NCBI GenBank assembly: GCA_948567375.1
Contig: OX419758.1
Location: forward strand, 45,337,473 to 45,401,472
Reading direction: 5' to 3'
From: Lunularia cruciata
Lineage: Eukaryota; Streptophyta; Marchantiopsida; Lunulariales; Lunulariaceae
Length of the DNA stretch: 64,000 nt
Part shown: positions 12,634 through 23,124 of the stretch, one piece after another
Numbering within the stretch: position 1 is the first letter of the stretch
Layout of the letters: each line of letters begins with the position of its first letter
Translations under genes and position numbers: made by a program
Notes under the pieces: model-generated
Database searches by the model: none
What the model was told of the DNA's origin: nothing
Seen by the model: only the letters and a program-made list of their open reading frames with translations

Positions 12634-13700
12634 ATTTGCACCACAAAGAGGTGAGTGTGAAGATGAGCCTCCAAAGTCTATTACCTTGTCATCTTTGGAT
12701 ACCACACTCATTGCTTGGCAATATTACACAAAGGGAGTATGTCTATTGGAGTTGTTTGGTGAGATTAGCATTGGACTAGTCATGGTACTACAAGCAAGTA
12801 TATGGATTTAGATGTACTTGTAAGTGGAGAGAGATAAGATTGCTAAGCAAGTCTCTCTACATCATATGGCATACTTGGGCTATCACTGTCTTGAGTTATT
12901 ATTGATGTCAACAGTCAAGGGTCACCAAAAGATCCTACTAGCAAACATTTCCTTGCTAAGAGCCCAAGATTGGAGAAACATGGTCCCATTCATTTGGTGA
13001 TTTTTGGATGGCCATATCAAGGACATACATGTGCTAGCCAAGGTCAAGATCCCCATTTGGGTGTATTTTGGGAGATGTTATGTATACTATGATATCTCCA
13101 AGTTCATTAGTTTGTTTCTTTAGCCTATATTTTGGACAACTACCCTTTTATGGGTGATTCTCATACACAAGTAATGGAGAGTATATATTAGGTCCATTCT
13201 TGGATGAGACCTACCGTGTTGTTGGATGCAACTAAAGTAGGATCACAAGCTCATTGTATTTATCTTTAGTGGAGAAACCTCTTACCTAAAGAGGTTCTAT
13301 AGCGTGCTTACAATGGGATTCAGCAACTAAACTCCCTTACTATCAATGATATTTTGGATGTTGTGCATTAGTCTCAAATGGTAGTAGTGGCTGATAGGTC
13401 AACTATGGTAGTGGTGAACCTTGTTGGATAGCCTAGAGCCTCTTTACCCACACTTATGAGTTTCCCTAGCTCCCATGCTTTTTGATAAGCAGATCTTAGA
13501 CTTGTTTGAGACTTATAATCATAATAGTTGGTGGAGCCCAACGCCAATGAGAGGGAGTAGGTGATGGATTTTGTACCAATATAACCGTTGATATATCATT
13601 GTCAAAGGCATCCAAGTGTTAGGTTAAGCTATGGACCTGAATTATTTGACATAGATTATGAGCCTTGGCTTGGCAGATCAACATAAGATGCACTTGATAG
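12634..13700 (+). pseudogene. Element A cytosine methyltransferase region (fossil)
   Basis: The DNA aligns with the two methyltransferase parts of element B. The motif I block reads CLLELFGEIS near 12740-12780. The block PIHLVIFGWP, corresponding to the catalytic-loop region, lies near 12985-13025. The DERE-type motif IX block is near 13540, and the motif X block with AMDLNYLT near 13630. Here the domain is not split by a later insertion except at its left edge, where copia2 sits. It is decayed beyond translation, but its placement between protease and RT matches element B, so the domain was already part of the family when A inserted. Confidence 0.75.
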
Positions 13701-14339
13701 GCACCACCACTTGGACATTTGTGAGCTTTGTGCCTATTGAGATGATTCAGGTACATGTTGACGGCAATGGACCGAGTAGGCATGATACTCTTGGGACACA
13801 ACCAATGGCTACTAGTGAGAGTATTCTACTTGGGGTCCATCTAGGTAAGCATGGTCTACTTGGGTTCCACCCTTGGTCTATTTGAGATCCAGCTAGAGGA
13901 CGTATGGAGCTTGTAGCCAAAGTAGAGGACATTTTTTGCACTAAGGTTAAGCATTCTAGTGGTTAGGAGCATGAAATTACTATTCTCAAGGGCCCAATGT
14001 AGTAGCTAATTAATACATCTTCCACTCTTATATCAATTACAAAGGATACTTGGGAGCCAAACATTGGACACAAGCTTATAGGAGAGGAAAGATGGAGGAG
14101 TTTGGAGGTTCTTGAGGAGCTACATGAGTTATTTTGCCTTCAATATGAAAGATTTGGGAGCTTTAAAAGGACTTGGTATTTGGATTGAATTGACTAGTGA
14201 TGCTCTAGTTTTTGACATCCCTATAGATATACGGACATGGAAAGAGCATTGATTCAAAACCAAAGTAGAGACCTTTTTGAGATTGGTTTGGTGGAGATTT
14301 CACATAGAGAGTATGCTTTAGCTACAATGATGCAAACTA

Positions 14340-16260
14340 AGAAGGATATGCATGGAAACTATACAAATAGACTGATATATGGAGATTACCATCCTATCAA
14401 CCAATAGACTAGGACTATGCCTCCATTGGAAGAAATCTTTGATGCAATTGGGCATACAAAGGTTTTGAGTACTTGGGATCTTTGTGCAAGATATCATCAA
14501 TTGTGATTAGGGAAGAGGACAAATCCAAGACAATATTTTGGGCTATTGATACTCATGGTAAGGATATATTGTATTCATGGAGGTTCTTACCATTTGGGTT
14601 AAAGAATACTCTTACCAAGTTGCAAGGGATCATAGACAAGATCCTAGCATGATTGGATTTGCTCATTGTTATATTGAAGACATTTTGGTCTATAACACTA
14701 CTATAGAAGAGCATGAGAGATATTTGTTGGAGGTTTTTGAGAGATTGAGATCTCATGGACTTAAATTATATCCTAACAAATGGAAATTTTTTCACAAGCA
14801 AGTTGAGTATTTGGATCATATTATCTACCTTGCAGGACTTGGTGGTAGAGTCTATTGCAAATATTCCTTGGCCAATGGATGTGAGCAAAGTGCAAGCATT
14901 CATTGGATTAGTAAACTTCTATCATTGATATGTTGGAGGATTTAGCGCCATGCCAAGGCCTTGAAAAAGTTAACCAAGCTTACATAAGAGTGGTTTTGGG
15001 GAGATGAGCAAGAGAGAGTTTTTATAAATCTCAAGGAGAGGTTAACATACTCTTATTCTCAAAAAGATTGATTAAAGGATAAGCATTTTAGGTTGATATT
15101 GATTATAGTATGTTGAGAGTCCCAAGAATATGCAAGACAACTACACAAATATGCAGATATGTGGAGATTACCATCCTATCAACCAATAGACTAGGGCTCA
15201 TTGGTATGTTATGCCTACACCAAAGAAAATCTTTGATGCAATTGAGCATGCAAAGGTCTTTAGTACTTTGGATATTTGCATACAATATCATCAATTGTAG
15301 ATTAGGGAGGAGGACATGTCCAAGCAATATTTTGGGTTATTGATCCTCATGGAAAGGATGCATAGTATTTGTAGAGGTTCTTACCATTTGTGTTAAAGAA
15401 CACTCTTGCTGAGTTCCAAAGGGCCATGGATAGGATCCTAGCAAGATTGGATTTTCTTTGGTGTTATATTGATGACATTTTGGTCTATAGCACTATTGTG
15501 ATGAAACATGAGAGACATTTGTTGATTGTGTTTGAGGATTGAGATCTCATGGACTAAAATTATATCTTGGGAAATGTGGATTCTTCCACAAGTAGGTTGA
15601 GGATTTGGGTCACACTATCTACCCTAGTGGACTTGGAGTTCAACAAACCAAGGTGGAGGCTATTGCATGTATTCCTTGGCATATGGATGTGAGTAGAGTG
15701 CAAGTATTCCTTGGGTTGGTGAACTTCTATTGCCAATATATTAGAGTATTTAATGCCATTTTCATAGCCTTGACAAAGCTAACCAAGCTTACACATGATT
15801 GGTATTGGAGAGATGAGTAGGAGCAAGCTTTTATAGAGCTCAAAGAGAGATTGCTATCTACCCTTATTCTTAAGAGAGTGATCAAAGGACATCCATTATA
15901 GTTTCATATTGATTGGAGTATGTTGGGGCTTAGAGTAGTGCTCATCCACTAGGATGAGGAGAAGGAGTTTATGGTGGCCTATGCTATTTGCTTCAAAAAT
16001 TCAATGGAGGCATAGTATAGTTTATATGAGAAAGAGTGTTTGGCAACAATGTAAGCAATAGAACATTTTTGATATTACATATTTGGTAACGCTTCCACTC
16101 TTATCATTGATCATTAACCACTAAAGTGGTTGATGGAATCCAACAAGATTTTAGGGAAGCTTGCATGATGAACTTTAATTTTACAAGAGTATAATTTCAT
16201 GGTTATTTACAGACCTAGAGTAGTGAACCTTGATGCAGATGGGTTGAGTAGAAACCCATG
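14340..16260 (+). pseudogene. Element A reverse transcriptase and RNase H region (fossil)
   Basis: Frames match element B RT: EEDKSKT.FWAID.HGKD, LPFGLKN and LEVFERLRSHGLKLYP. RNase H follows, with YSLYEKECLATM near 16020 and the RPRVVNLDADGLSRNPCP tail near 16210-16270. An RT segment occurs twice in tandem (see the repeat entry). Order RT-RNase H-integrase places the element in Ty3/gypsy. Decayed. Confidence 0.8.
14345..15900 (+). repeat. Tandem duplication of an RT segment in element A
   Basis: The stretch with GGAGATTACCATCCTATCAA at 14381 recurs at 15163, and collinear similarity continues for roughly 700-780 bp on each side of the join. The two copies differ at many positions, so either the duplication is old or it joined two different templates. 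Confidence 0.75.
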
Positions 16261-16289
16261 TCCCAACTAGTAGATAAGACCGGAGCACA

Positions 16290-17131
16290 TTGGCATGGTT
16301 AGACATATGAGGAGATGGTGCTAGGTTGGCATGAATCTACTTTTCTATGTATTATTTTTGAGACTTTGATGGTTTCTCTCTCAACACATACAAGAGGAGT
16401 TGTAAAGGTCACAGATCTAAAGAGTGGAGATATTGGTATAGGTCTACAAGACATTCATGATGATATTTTAGTGATGGATTATCTTTTCATTTGTGTTGTG
16501 GATGGCACAATTGATGCCAAGGAGAGAGATCATATCCTTCAACAAGCTAGGTGGTTTAGATTGGAGTGCAAAGACCTTCTTTGTGTATGGGAGGATGATA
16601 GAGTGCAATTAGTATCACTTCAATCTTAGATACCATAGTTGGTACATCATGCTCTTGAGAAGCTAGGACATTTTGGAATAAAGTAGATGTATATATTACT
16701 CTAGAGTTATTATTGGTGGTGGGGTTATGCATATCAATGTATAGCAAGCTGATGCCAAATGTGTGATTTGTGATTGAGTTAGAGAATCATTTAATGCTCC
16801 TATGCTAAAATTATGCCAATTATCTATCATAGGATTGGGTTACCATTGAATTTTGGACTTTGTGTAATCTTTATTGTTAATTGAGACATCATCAATATAT
16901 TTTTGTTATGTTTGAGCACTTTTCCAAGTAGATTGAATTAGTGGTACTTCTTGACAAGTGCAATGAAGGGATAATATACTCATTCTTGGATTGGGTTATT
17001 GGTCATTTTGGTGAACTCATTGAGGTTTTGACCGATTAGGATACAATGTTCTTTGGAGAGTTTTAGGTCTTATGTGACAAGGGCTTGATTGATCATTGTA
17101 CTACCTCCCAAGATCACCTTGACACAAATGG
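16290..17131 (+). pseudogene. Element A integrase region, first part (fossil)
   Basis: Aligned to element B, this holds the linker (the 104-codon frame at 16315-16629 with IHDDILVMDYL) and the zinc-binding and core parts of a DDE integrase: ALEKLGHFG near 16650, a CQMCDL-like block, and the SQDHLDTNG-like run before the catalytic glutamate. Element C is inserted at the end. The remaining integrase resumes at 47030. Confidence 0.75.
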
Positions 17132-18387
17132 TATGGTACCTACATTTTTTGGTTTTGGATTGTTTTATAAAGTTTTGAATAAGAGGTACGTTAGTAAAGT
17201 CAAAGGAGGGCTAAACATGACAGAAAATAAGAAGAAGAGTGTGTTTGAGCCAAACCCAAAGTCGACCTTGGGTCAAGTCCAAAGGACCCGTGATGGACAA
17301 GAGAGAAAGAAGAAGAAGGGGACTTCATATTGGGTAGCATAGCCTGATCCAAAGAACATGTAACAAAATTCCTTGGGGTTTGCCAATCAAGAAAGTACGT
17401 GGGAAGAAAGTGACGACCTCGGGATCAAGAAGTTCTTGATAGTGATAGGAAACAACCTCACAGAATTAGTAATTGGAGCGGAGAAGCAATTGAAGAATGA
17501 CCGAGCACGCATGACTATAAAGTCAAGATTTCTGCAAGGAACCAGCACAATATCCAAACGCTACCTTGGCCTTATTCAGAGTCAACCCAAAGTTATGCAA
17601 ATTGCAAATTCACAAGAAGATGAGTGGGTTAGGATCTCGAGAACAATCTTTCACAAGAAGAGAGTGAGGAAACACATGATGAACCCAAAAGTGAGTAAGC
17701 AGAGTGCGGTGAGAAGACTTGCAATGCGTAGATTAGATGTAGTGGTAAGGATCAATGTCTTAGCAAGGCTCTGTATCATGTTCCTAACTTGGAACTGGAA
17801 TTTTAGTTTTCCAGGTTTCATGGCATAAATCACAGCAAGTGATTGTGAGGATGACCCAAAGCATGAGGGGAAGAGAGGAAATCCGGCTTGAGGGACTAAG
17901 TCAGATTGGAGAATAGTCCTAGGGAGAGAAGCAGGAGAGATAGGAGGTACCACCTTCTATTGGAAGTGTGATGCCTTAAAAGAGACTGCTAAGGTGATAA
18001 ATTCTTTCAATCGACCCGCACCAAGAATGGGTATAAGGTGGACAACAATAGAGATCCCAAGCAGAGAGGGATTGTAAGCGCAATGATGGCAATGTTGAAG
18101 CCGGAGCAAACCACCCATGTCACAATGCAATAGGTAGTGTTCTTTCACCAAATGTTTGCAAGAGAAGCAATAGATTGAGCAAAATATCTACATCAGCGAG
18201 CGGGGCAGATGATTTTGGGTTGCAGGATGGACATGCAACCACATTACTTTGTGCTCTTTGTAGCTCATTTCTATTTTGGGCTTAATTTACTAACTTTAGA
18301 GGAGAGAAACCAAATGAAATTGCACTTTTATCCGGATCTATGCAAGGAGGTGGATGCGGATGAACGGTACTAAATGGAGAGAGTGAG
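17132..18387 (+). repeat. Element C 5' LTR, left part
   Basis: From about 17205 it aligns with 43345-44520 of the 3' LTR. The insertion of element B interrupts it at 18388-18392 (target duplication AGAAG), and the LTR resumes at 36254. It includes protein-like frames (see next). Confidence 0.85.
17373..17828 (+). pseudogene. LTR-borne reading frame of element C (5' copy)
   Basis: The 151-residue frame begins MGFANQESTWEESDDLG and continues through FLIVIGNNLTE to a basic stretch. The 3' LTR carries its counterpart at 43513-43875. The frame lies inside the LTR rather than between LTRs. I recognise no domain. That it is protein-like in both copies suggests it was once coding, though two LTR copies are identical at birth, so this is weak evidence by itself. 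Confidence 0.45.
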
Positions 18388-18392
18388 AGAAG

Positions 18393-18498
18393 ATATCGTG
18401 CGTATATACATTGCTACACAACATACATCGCTGTCAACATCATACACTATAGAAGCACAACTCACACATAAGTAATACATAGACTCTAAAGTGCCACA
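18393..18498 (-). repeat. Element B 3' terminal segment (X) and polypurine tract
   Basis: On the minus strand the segment starts TGTGGCACTTTAGAGTC and ends GCACGATAT at the target duplication. It is preceded by the purine tract CTAGGGGGCGAT (18499-18510), as expected at the start of a 3' LTR. Only about 106 bp are present. Homologous segments in element A lie at 47995-48096 and 48530-48617. Confidence 0.7.
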
Positions 18499-18639
18499 AT
18501 CGCCCCCCTAGTTGGCAGTTAGGTCCCTCTAACTCCAGATAGCCATCTATTCTAAGTATATGGTATACCCTCTAATGGGCAAAGATCAGGAGGCCGGGTG
18601 CTATGGAGCCCCATAGTTAGTCGCCTGTCTGCAATCAAT

Positions 18640-18961
18640 ACCATATAAAGAATGAACTAGCTATAAGTCAAGTACATCTAGGACATAACCACTATCCCTG
18701 AGGAACCACCATGAGGGAAGGAGTCATACATGCCATATGCCATCCTCTTGAACAGCTATCACACACTAACATAGTAGCAGCTCCACCAGAAGAGCCACAT
18801 AACATACACCTCAAGCATGCACGTACAAGTGCCAAGCTTGGGTCTATAGTACCATCAATGTTTGGGAGGTGGCATGGCCCACAATTGCGCACATGATCCT
18901 TCCAAACAACACCATCACGTCCTTCTAACACAAGGACTCCATATGGCAAAACCTCGCGCAC
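18640..18961 (-). pseudogene. PHD finger at the 3' end of element B pol
   Basis: The 89-residue frame at 18692-18961 reads CMLC, then CDSC, then a H-x2-C (GWHMAC), and continues to a W-x-C-x2-C block just beyond the frame. The spacing C-x2-C-x11-C-x2-C-x4-H-x2-C-...-C-x2-C is the C4HC3 pattern of PHD fingers, which typically bind histone H3 tails. The preceding block has NCGPCHLPNIDGTIDP. It lies after the integrase, where chromoviruses carry a chromodomain, so targeting of integration to chromatin is a reasonable inference. The copy in element A lies at 47640-47840. Confidence 0.75.
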
Positions 18962-19072
18962 TCTCTAGATAGTGTGGCCTGTAGAAACATCAAGTATCAT
19001 TGGTGCTGTCTGTTGTAGATATATATAGTCGTCTGGATGAAATCGACGGATCAAGGGTCTATAACCTCCTCC

Positions 19073-19900
19073 TCAAATGGTAGCATAGCGTAAAGTATCT
19101 CTATGTTGAGCAATCGCCAAGTTCTCAAAGGCCATTGGCATCACTCTCCAAAAGATCTCTGTCCGCTGAGAACATGCTCTCATCCATACATCAAGGTCAT
19201 CCAAGTCCAAAACTACAGTAGCATCTCGATGAATGGCTGCAGGTAAATCTGGATCTCGCCCATAGAGTAGAAAGTATGGAGAGAAGGATGCTAAGGAGGC
19301 TTTCCGGCTGAACTGATAGCCCATGGCCAACCAAGGTAACTGGAGATCCCAATCTCCCAAGTGGCCTCTCTGCAAACCATACTTTTGCAATCCTCTCTTC
19401 ACCGTCTGAACCACTCTCTCTGCTAAGCCATCTGCCTTAGGGTGATCTTGAGATGTAGTATGATGATCAATCAAAGCCTTGTTACACAAGACCTGAAACT
19501 CCCCCCAAGAACTCTGTACCTTGATCAGTCAAAACCTCAGCTGGTGCACCAAAATGACTAAGAACTTGATCCAGGAACGAGTAAGCTGTCCCTTCACTAG
19601 ACTTGTCAAGAAGTGCCACCAACTCAATCCACTTGGAGAAGTGCTCCACCATCACCAAAAAATACCGATGATGTCTCATAGTCAACAGTAAAGGTCTGGC
19701 AAAGTCCAAACTCCAACGGTAACCCAATCCCATGATAGGTAATGGATGTAACTGTGGCATAGGAGCATTGAATGATGCTCTAACTTGGTCACAAACCACA
19801 CATCTGGCAACAAACTGTTGTACCTCGGTCTGCATACCGCGCCACCAATAATGACTCTAGAGTAAGCTATATGTACGCTTTACTCCAAAATGTCCTAGCT
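19073..19900 (-). pseudogene. Element B integrase region
   Basis: From right to left the parts are a zinc-binding segment with HAHEELGHFGV and CVVCDQVR, then the DDE core. The first aspartate is in RWSLDFARP, the second in VLTDQGTEFLGG and the glutamate in ADGLAERVVQ. Frames lie at 19482-19835 and 19073-19489. The enzyme would insert the cDNA with a 5-bp stagger, consistent with the AGAAG duplication around element B. Fossil. Confidence 0.85.
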
Positions 19901-19922
19901 CCTCATGAGCATGATGGACCAA

Positions 19923-20680
19923 CTATGGTCTCTGGGATGGAAGTGGTACTACTCGCACTTTACCATCCTCCCATACACGCAAAAGGTGTCTACCCTCCAA
20001 TCTGAACCGTTTGGCTCGCTGAAGAACACGGTCTCTCTCCTTGGCCCCAACTGTGCCACCCACAATACCAGTGCGAAGATAGTCCATCACTAAGATATCA
20101 TCATGAATGTCTTGTTGAACTGTACCAATATCTTCACTCTCTAGATCTATGACCTCAATAACTCCTCCTGTATGCGCTGAGAGAGATACCACCAAAGCCT
20201 CTACAAATATACACAGAAAGGCCAATGCATGCAAACCTGGCACCATCTCTTCATCTGTCTCACCATGCCAACGTGCTCCGGTCTGATCCTGCTGGCTGGG
20301 ACATGGGTTTCTACTCAACCCATCTGCATCACGGTTCACCACTCCAGGTCTGTGAACAATCATGAAATCATACTCTTGTAAAATCAGAGCCCATTGTGTA
20401 AGCTTCCCTGAAAGCTTGTCGGACTCCATCAACCACTTCAGCGGCTGATGATTAGTGATGAGAGTGAAGGGGTTACCAAATAGGTAACATCAAAAATGTG
20501 CTACTGCCCAAACTGTTGCCAAGCACTCTCCCTCATATGAACTATACTTTGCCTTTGCTGAATTGTTGGAGCGACTAGCATAGGCCACCACAAACTCCTT
20601 CTCCTCATCATCATGACGGGTGAGCACCGCTCCAAGCCCCAACATACCCCAATTAGTGTGAACCTGAAATGGTCATCCCT
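19923..20680 (-). pseudogene. Element B RNase H and linker region
   Basis: RNase H parts are visible near 20440-20640: HTNWGMLGLGAVLTR, YSSYEGECLATVWAV and NHQPLKWLMESD, followed by the HRPGVVNRDADGLSRNPCP tail. The 169-residue frame at 19923-20432 covers that tail and a linker with DIHDDILVMDYL and KRFRLEGRHLLRVWEDG before the integrase. RNase H removes the RNA strand during cDNA synthesis. Confidence 0.85.
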
Positions 20681-20889
20681 TGATTGGTCTCCTCAAAATA
20701 GGAGCAGATGTCAATGTCTCCTTGAGCTCTACAAAAGCTCTCTCCTACTCATCTCCCCAACACCACTCATGTGTAAGCTTGGTCTGCTTCGTCAAGCCCT
20801 TAGCAATGGCACTATATCCTCTAACATATTGGCGATAGAAGTTCGCCAACCCAAGGAATGCTCGCACTCTGCTCACATCCGTAGGCCAA

Positions 20890-21640
20890 GGAATACGTGA
20901 AATAGCCTCCACCTTGGTCTGCTAGACACCAAGTCCTCCGGGGTAGATAGTGTGACCCAAATACTCAACCTGCTCGTGGAAGAACTTACACTTCCCAGGA
21001 TGTAATTTGAGTCCATGAGATCTCAACCTCTCAAACACCTCCAACAACTGTCTCTCATGCTCCTCCACAGTAGTGCTATAAACCAAAATGTCATCAATAT
21101 AACACCGAGCAAAATCCAATCCAGCTAGGATCCTATCCATGACCCTCTGGAACTCAGCAGGAGCGTTCTTTAACCCAAATGGTAAGAACCTCCACTGATA
21201 TAACACATCCTTGCCGTGAGGATCAATAGCCCAAAATGTTGTCTTGGACTTATCCTCCTCCTTGATCGGCAATTCATGATATCCTGCTCGAAGATCCAAA
21301 GTATTGAAGATCTTTGCATGCCCAATCGCATCAAAAATCTCCTCTGGTGTAAGCATGGCATACCAATCAGCCCTAGTCTGTCGGTTGATAGGACGGTAAT
21401 CTTCACACATCTACCTATCTATATAGTTTCCATGCATATCCTTCTTGGCTGGCATCACTATCACTGAAACATACTCTCCATGTGAAATCTCCACCAAACC
21501 AGCCTCAAAAAGGTCACTACTCTGGCTCTGAATTAATATCCTCTCCATATCACTATATCAATAAGGACGTCGGAAAACTGGTGTGTCGCTAGTCAGCTCA
21601 ATCCGTATACCAAGTCCCTTCAGAGCACCCAAATCCTTCA
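20890..21640 (-). pseudogene. Element B reverse transcriptase region
   Basis: The 162-residue frame at 20922-21410 holds the RT core: CEDYRPINRQT, FNTLDLRAGYHELPI, FLPFGLKNAPAEFQR and the catalytic YIDDILVYS. It continues to LGHTIYPGGLGV and, in a neighbouring frame, FLGLANFYRQYVRGYS. These are typical Ty3/gypsy signatures. This RT differs clearly from those of elements C and D (FIDDF). Confidence 0.9.
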
Positions 21641-21959
21641 TACTAAAGGCAAAACAACTCGTGTGACTCCTCAAGAACCTCCAAACCCTCCAAACCCTCC
21701 GTCTTTCCTCTCCAATAAGCTTGGGTCCAAGATCTGGCTCCCAAGTATCCTTTGTAACTGTAGTAGGAGTGGAAGACGTACTGACTGACTGCTACACTGG
21801 GCCCTTGGGAGCAATAGTGTCATGCTCCCAACCACTAGAGGTCCCAACCTCTGTGTGAAAAACTCCCTCCACTCTGGCTGCAAGCTCCACACGTCCTCTA
21901 GCTGCATCCCATGTGGACCAAGGGTGTAATCCAAGTAGCCCACGCTCACCTGGATGGAC

Positions 21960-22384
21960 TCCAAGTAGACCACTCTCCCTAGTAGCTACTGGGTGTGTCC
22001 CAAGAATACCATGTCCACTTGGTCCATCGCCCCCACCATGTGCCTGAATTGTCTCGATAGGCACAAGGCTCATAAGTGTCCGAGTGGTGATGCCTATCAA
22101 GTGCATCCTACGCTGCTCTGCCAAGCCAAGGTTCACAATCCAGGTCAAATAGTTTAGGTCCATAGCCTGACCTAACACTTGATGCCTGGATGCCTGGATG
22201 CCTCTAACACTACTAGAACAGCGATAATACCGGTGTGAAAACCCATTGCCCGCTCTCTCTCATCAACATTGGGCTCCACCGACTGCTGTAACTGTGAGTC
22301 CCAAACAAGTCCAGGTCCTCCTTCTCAAAAAGCATGGGAGCTTGGGAAACTCATGAGTGTGAGAAATGCGGCTCTAAGCTGTCC
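21960..22384 (-). pseudogene. Element B methyltransferase, C-terminal part
   Basis: Just left of element D the minus strand encodes a VEPNVDERERAMGFHTG block (about 22228-22283), the counterpart of motif IX, and MLGQAMDLNYLTWIV (22134-22178), the counterpart of motif X, which helps form the SAM pocket in C5 methyltransferases. The same blocks follow the first part without interruption in element A (13540-13680). So element D inserted inside the methyltransferase domain. Confidence 0.75.
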
Positions 22385-23076
22385 TGTGAGCCGGCCTGTC
22401 TCTCACTCAGGATGAACCTCTGATGGCTATTATGGTAGCGCACCATGGACTAAGAAGGCAAGGAACCCCAACTCCATCATACTCCTCCAAGGCTAACACT
22501 CCAAGACTCAAGACATTGCTCACTAGAGAACTCAATGAGAGAGAGATAGTTGCAAATGAAAGGATGATGAGTACCTCCTCACTCCTTGTTTATATACTTG
22601 TGAAATAGTTACGTACCAAAGTTACTAATTACCGTAGTAACTCAAGTTACTAGACTAAAAGTCAAGTAAAGTCAAAAAGTAGAAAGGAATATCCATTCAC
22701 ATGGGCATATTCCCCTAAGCATGTGGTCTTATCTTGACCCAACCACTAAAGCAAGGATTCCTTCACATGGGCTATCCTTGGACTAAAGAAGAATCCAAAA
22801 CAAAAAGGCTTGCGGGCCCAAGAGTTCTCAACTCTTTCCCCAAAGCCAAACACCTAGGAATAATACCAAGTCAACACACTAAAATCCAAAATAGTGGTGC
22901 TCATCTTTTCTACTTCCTCTAAAGTAAGGTCCCATCTATCTTAGCTATGACTAACTTTAGCTAACCATGACTAATATAGAACCATCCTTTATCTCTATAT
23001 AAATAATATCTCTTAAGTACTTGTAATACCAAGCTAAATATCACAATACCACACACATGCACAAATGGGTGTTACA
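22385..23076 (-). repeat. Element D 3' LTR
   Basis: 692 bp; on the minus strand it begins TGTAACACCCATTTG and ends CCGGCTCACA. It carries a TATA-like TTTATATAGAG near 23003 (minus strand). The plus-strand frames of 61 and 62 codons are identical in the two LTRs and differ slightly in the solo LTR; I regard them as incidental. Confidence 0.95.
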
Positions 23077-23087
23077 TTTACCCCCGG
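23077..23087 (-). promoter_or_regulatory. Element D polypurine tract
   Basis: On the minus strand CCGGGGGTAAA directly precedes the 3' LTR. This is the usual primer for plus-strand cDNA synthesis. Only 48 bp separate the Gag-Pol stop from the LTR. Confidence 0.8.
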
Positions 23088-23124
23088 ACTAAGTTTTCAC
23101 TTTGTCCTCAAAGTGAAGGTCTCT

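Noticed and set aside
22423-22922. Identical 61- and 62-codon plus-strand frames at three places (22423, 29559, 32264 and partners)
   Set aside because: They lie in the three 692-bp LTR copies of the element D family, antisense to the element, and repeat only because the LTR repeats.
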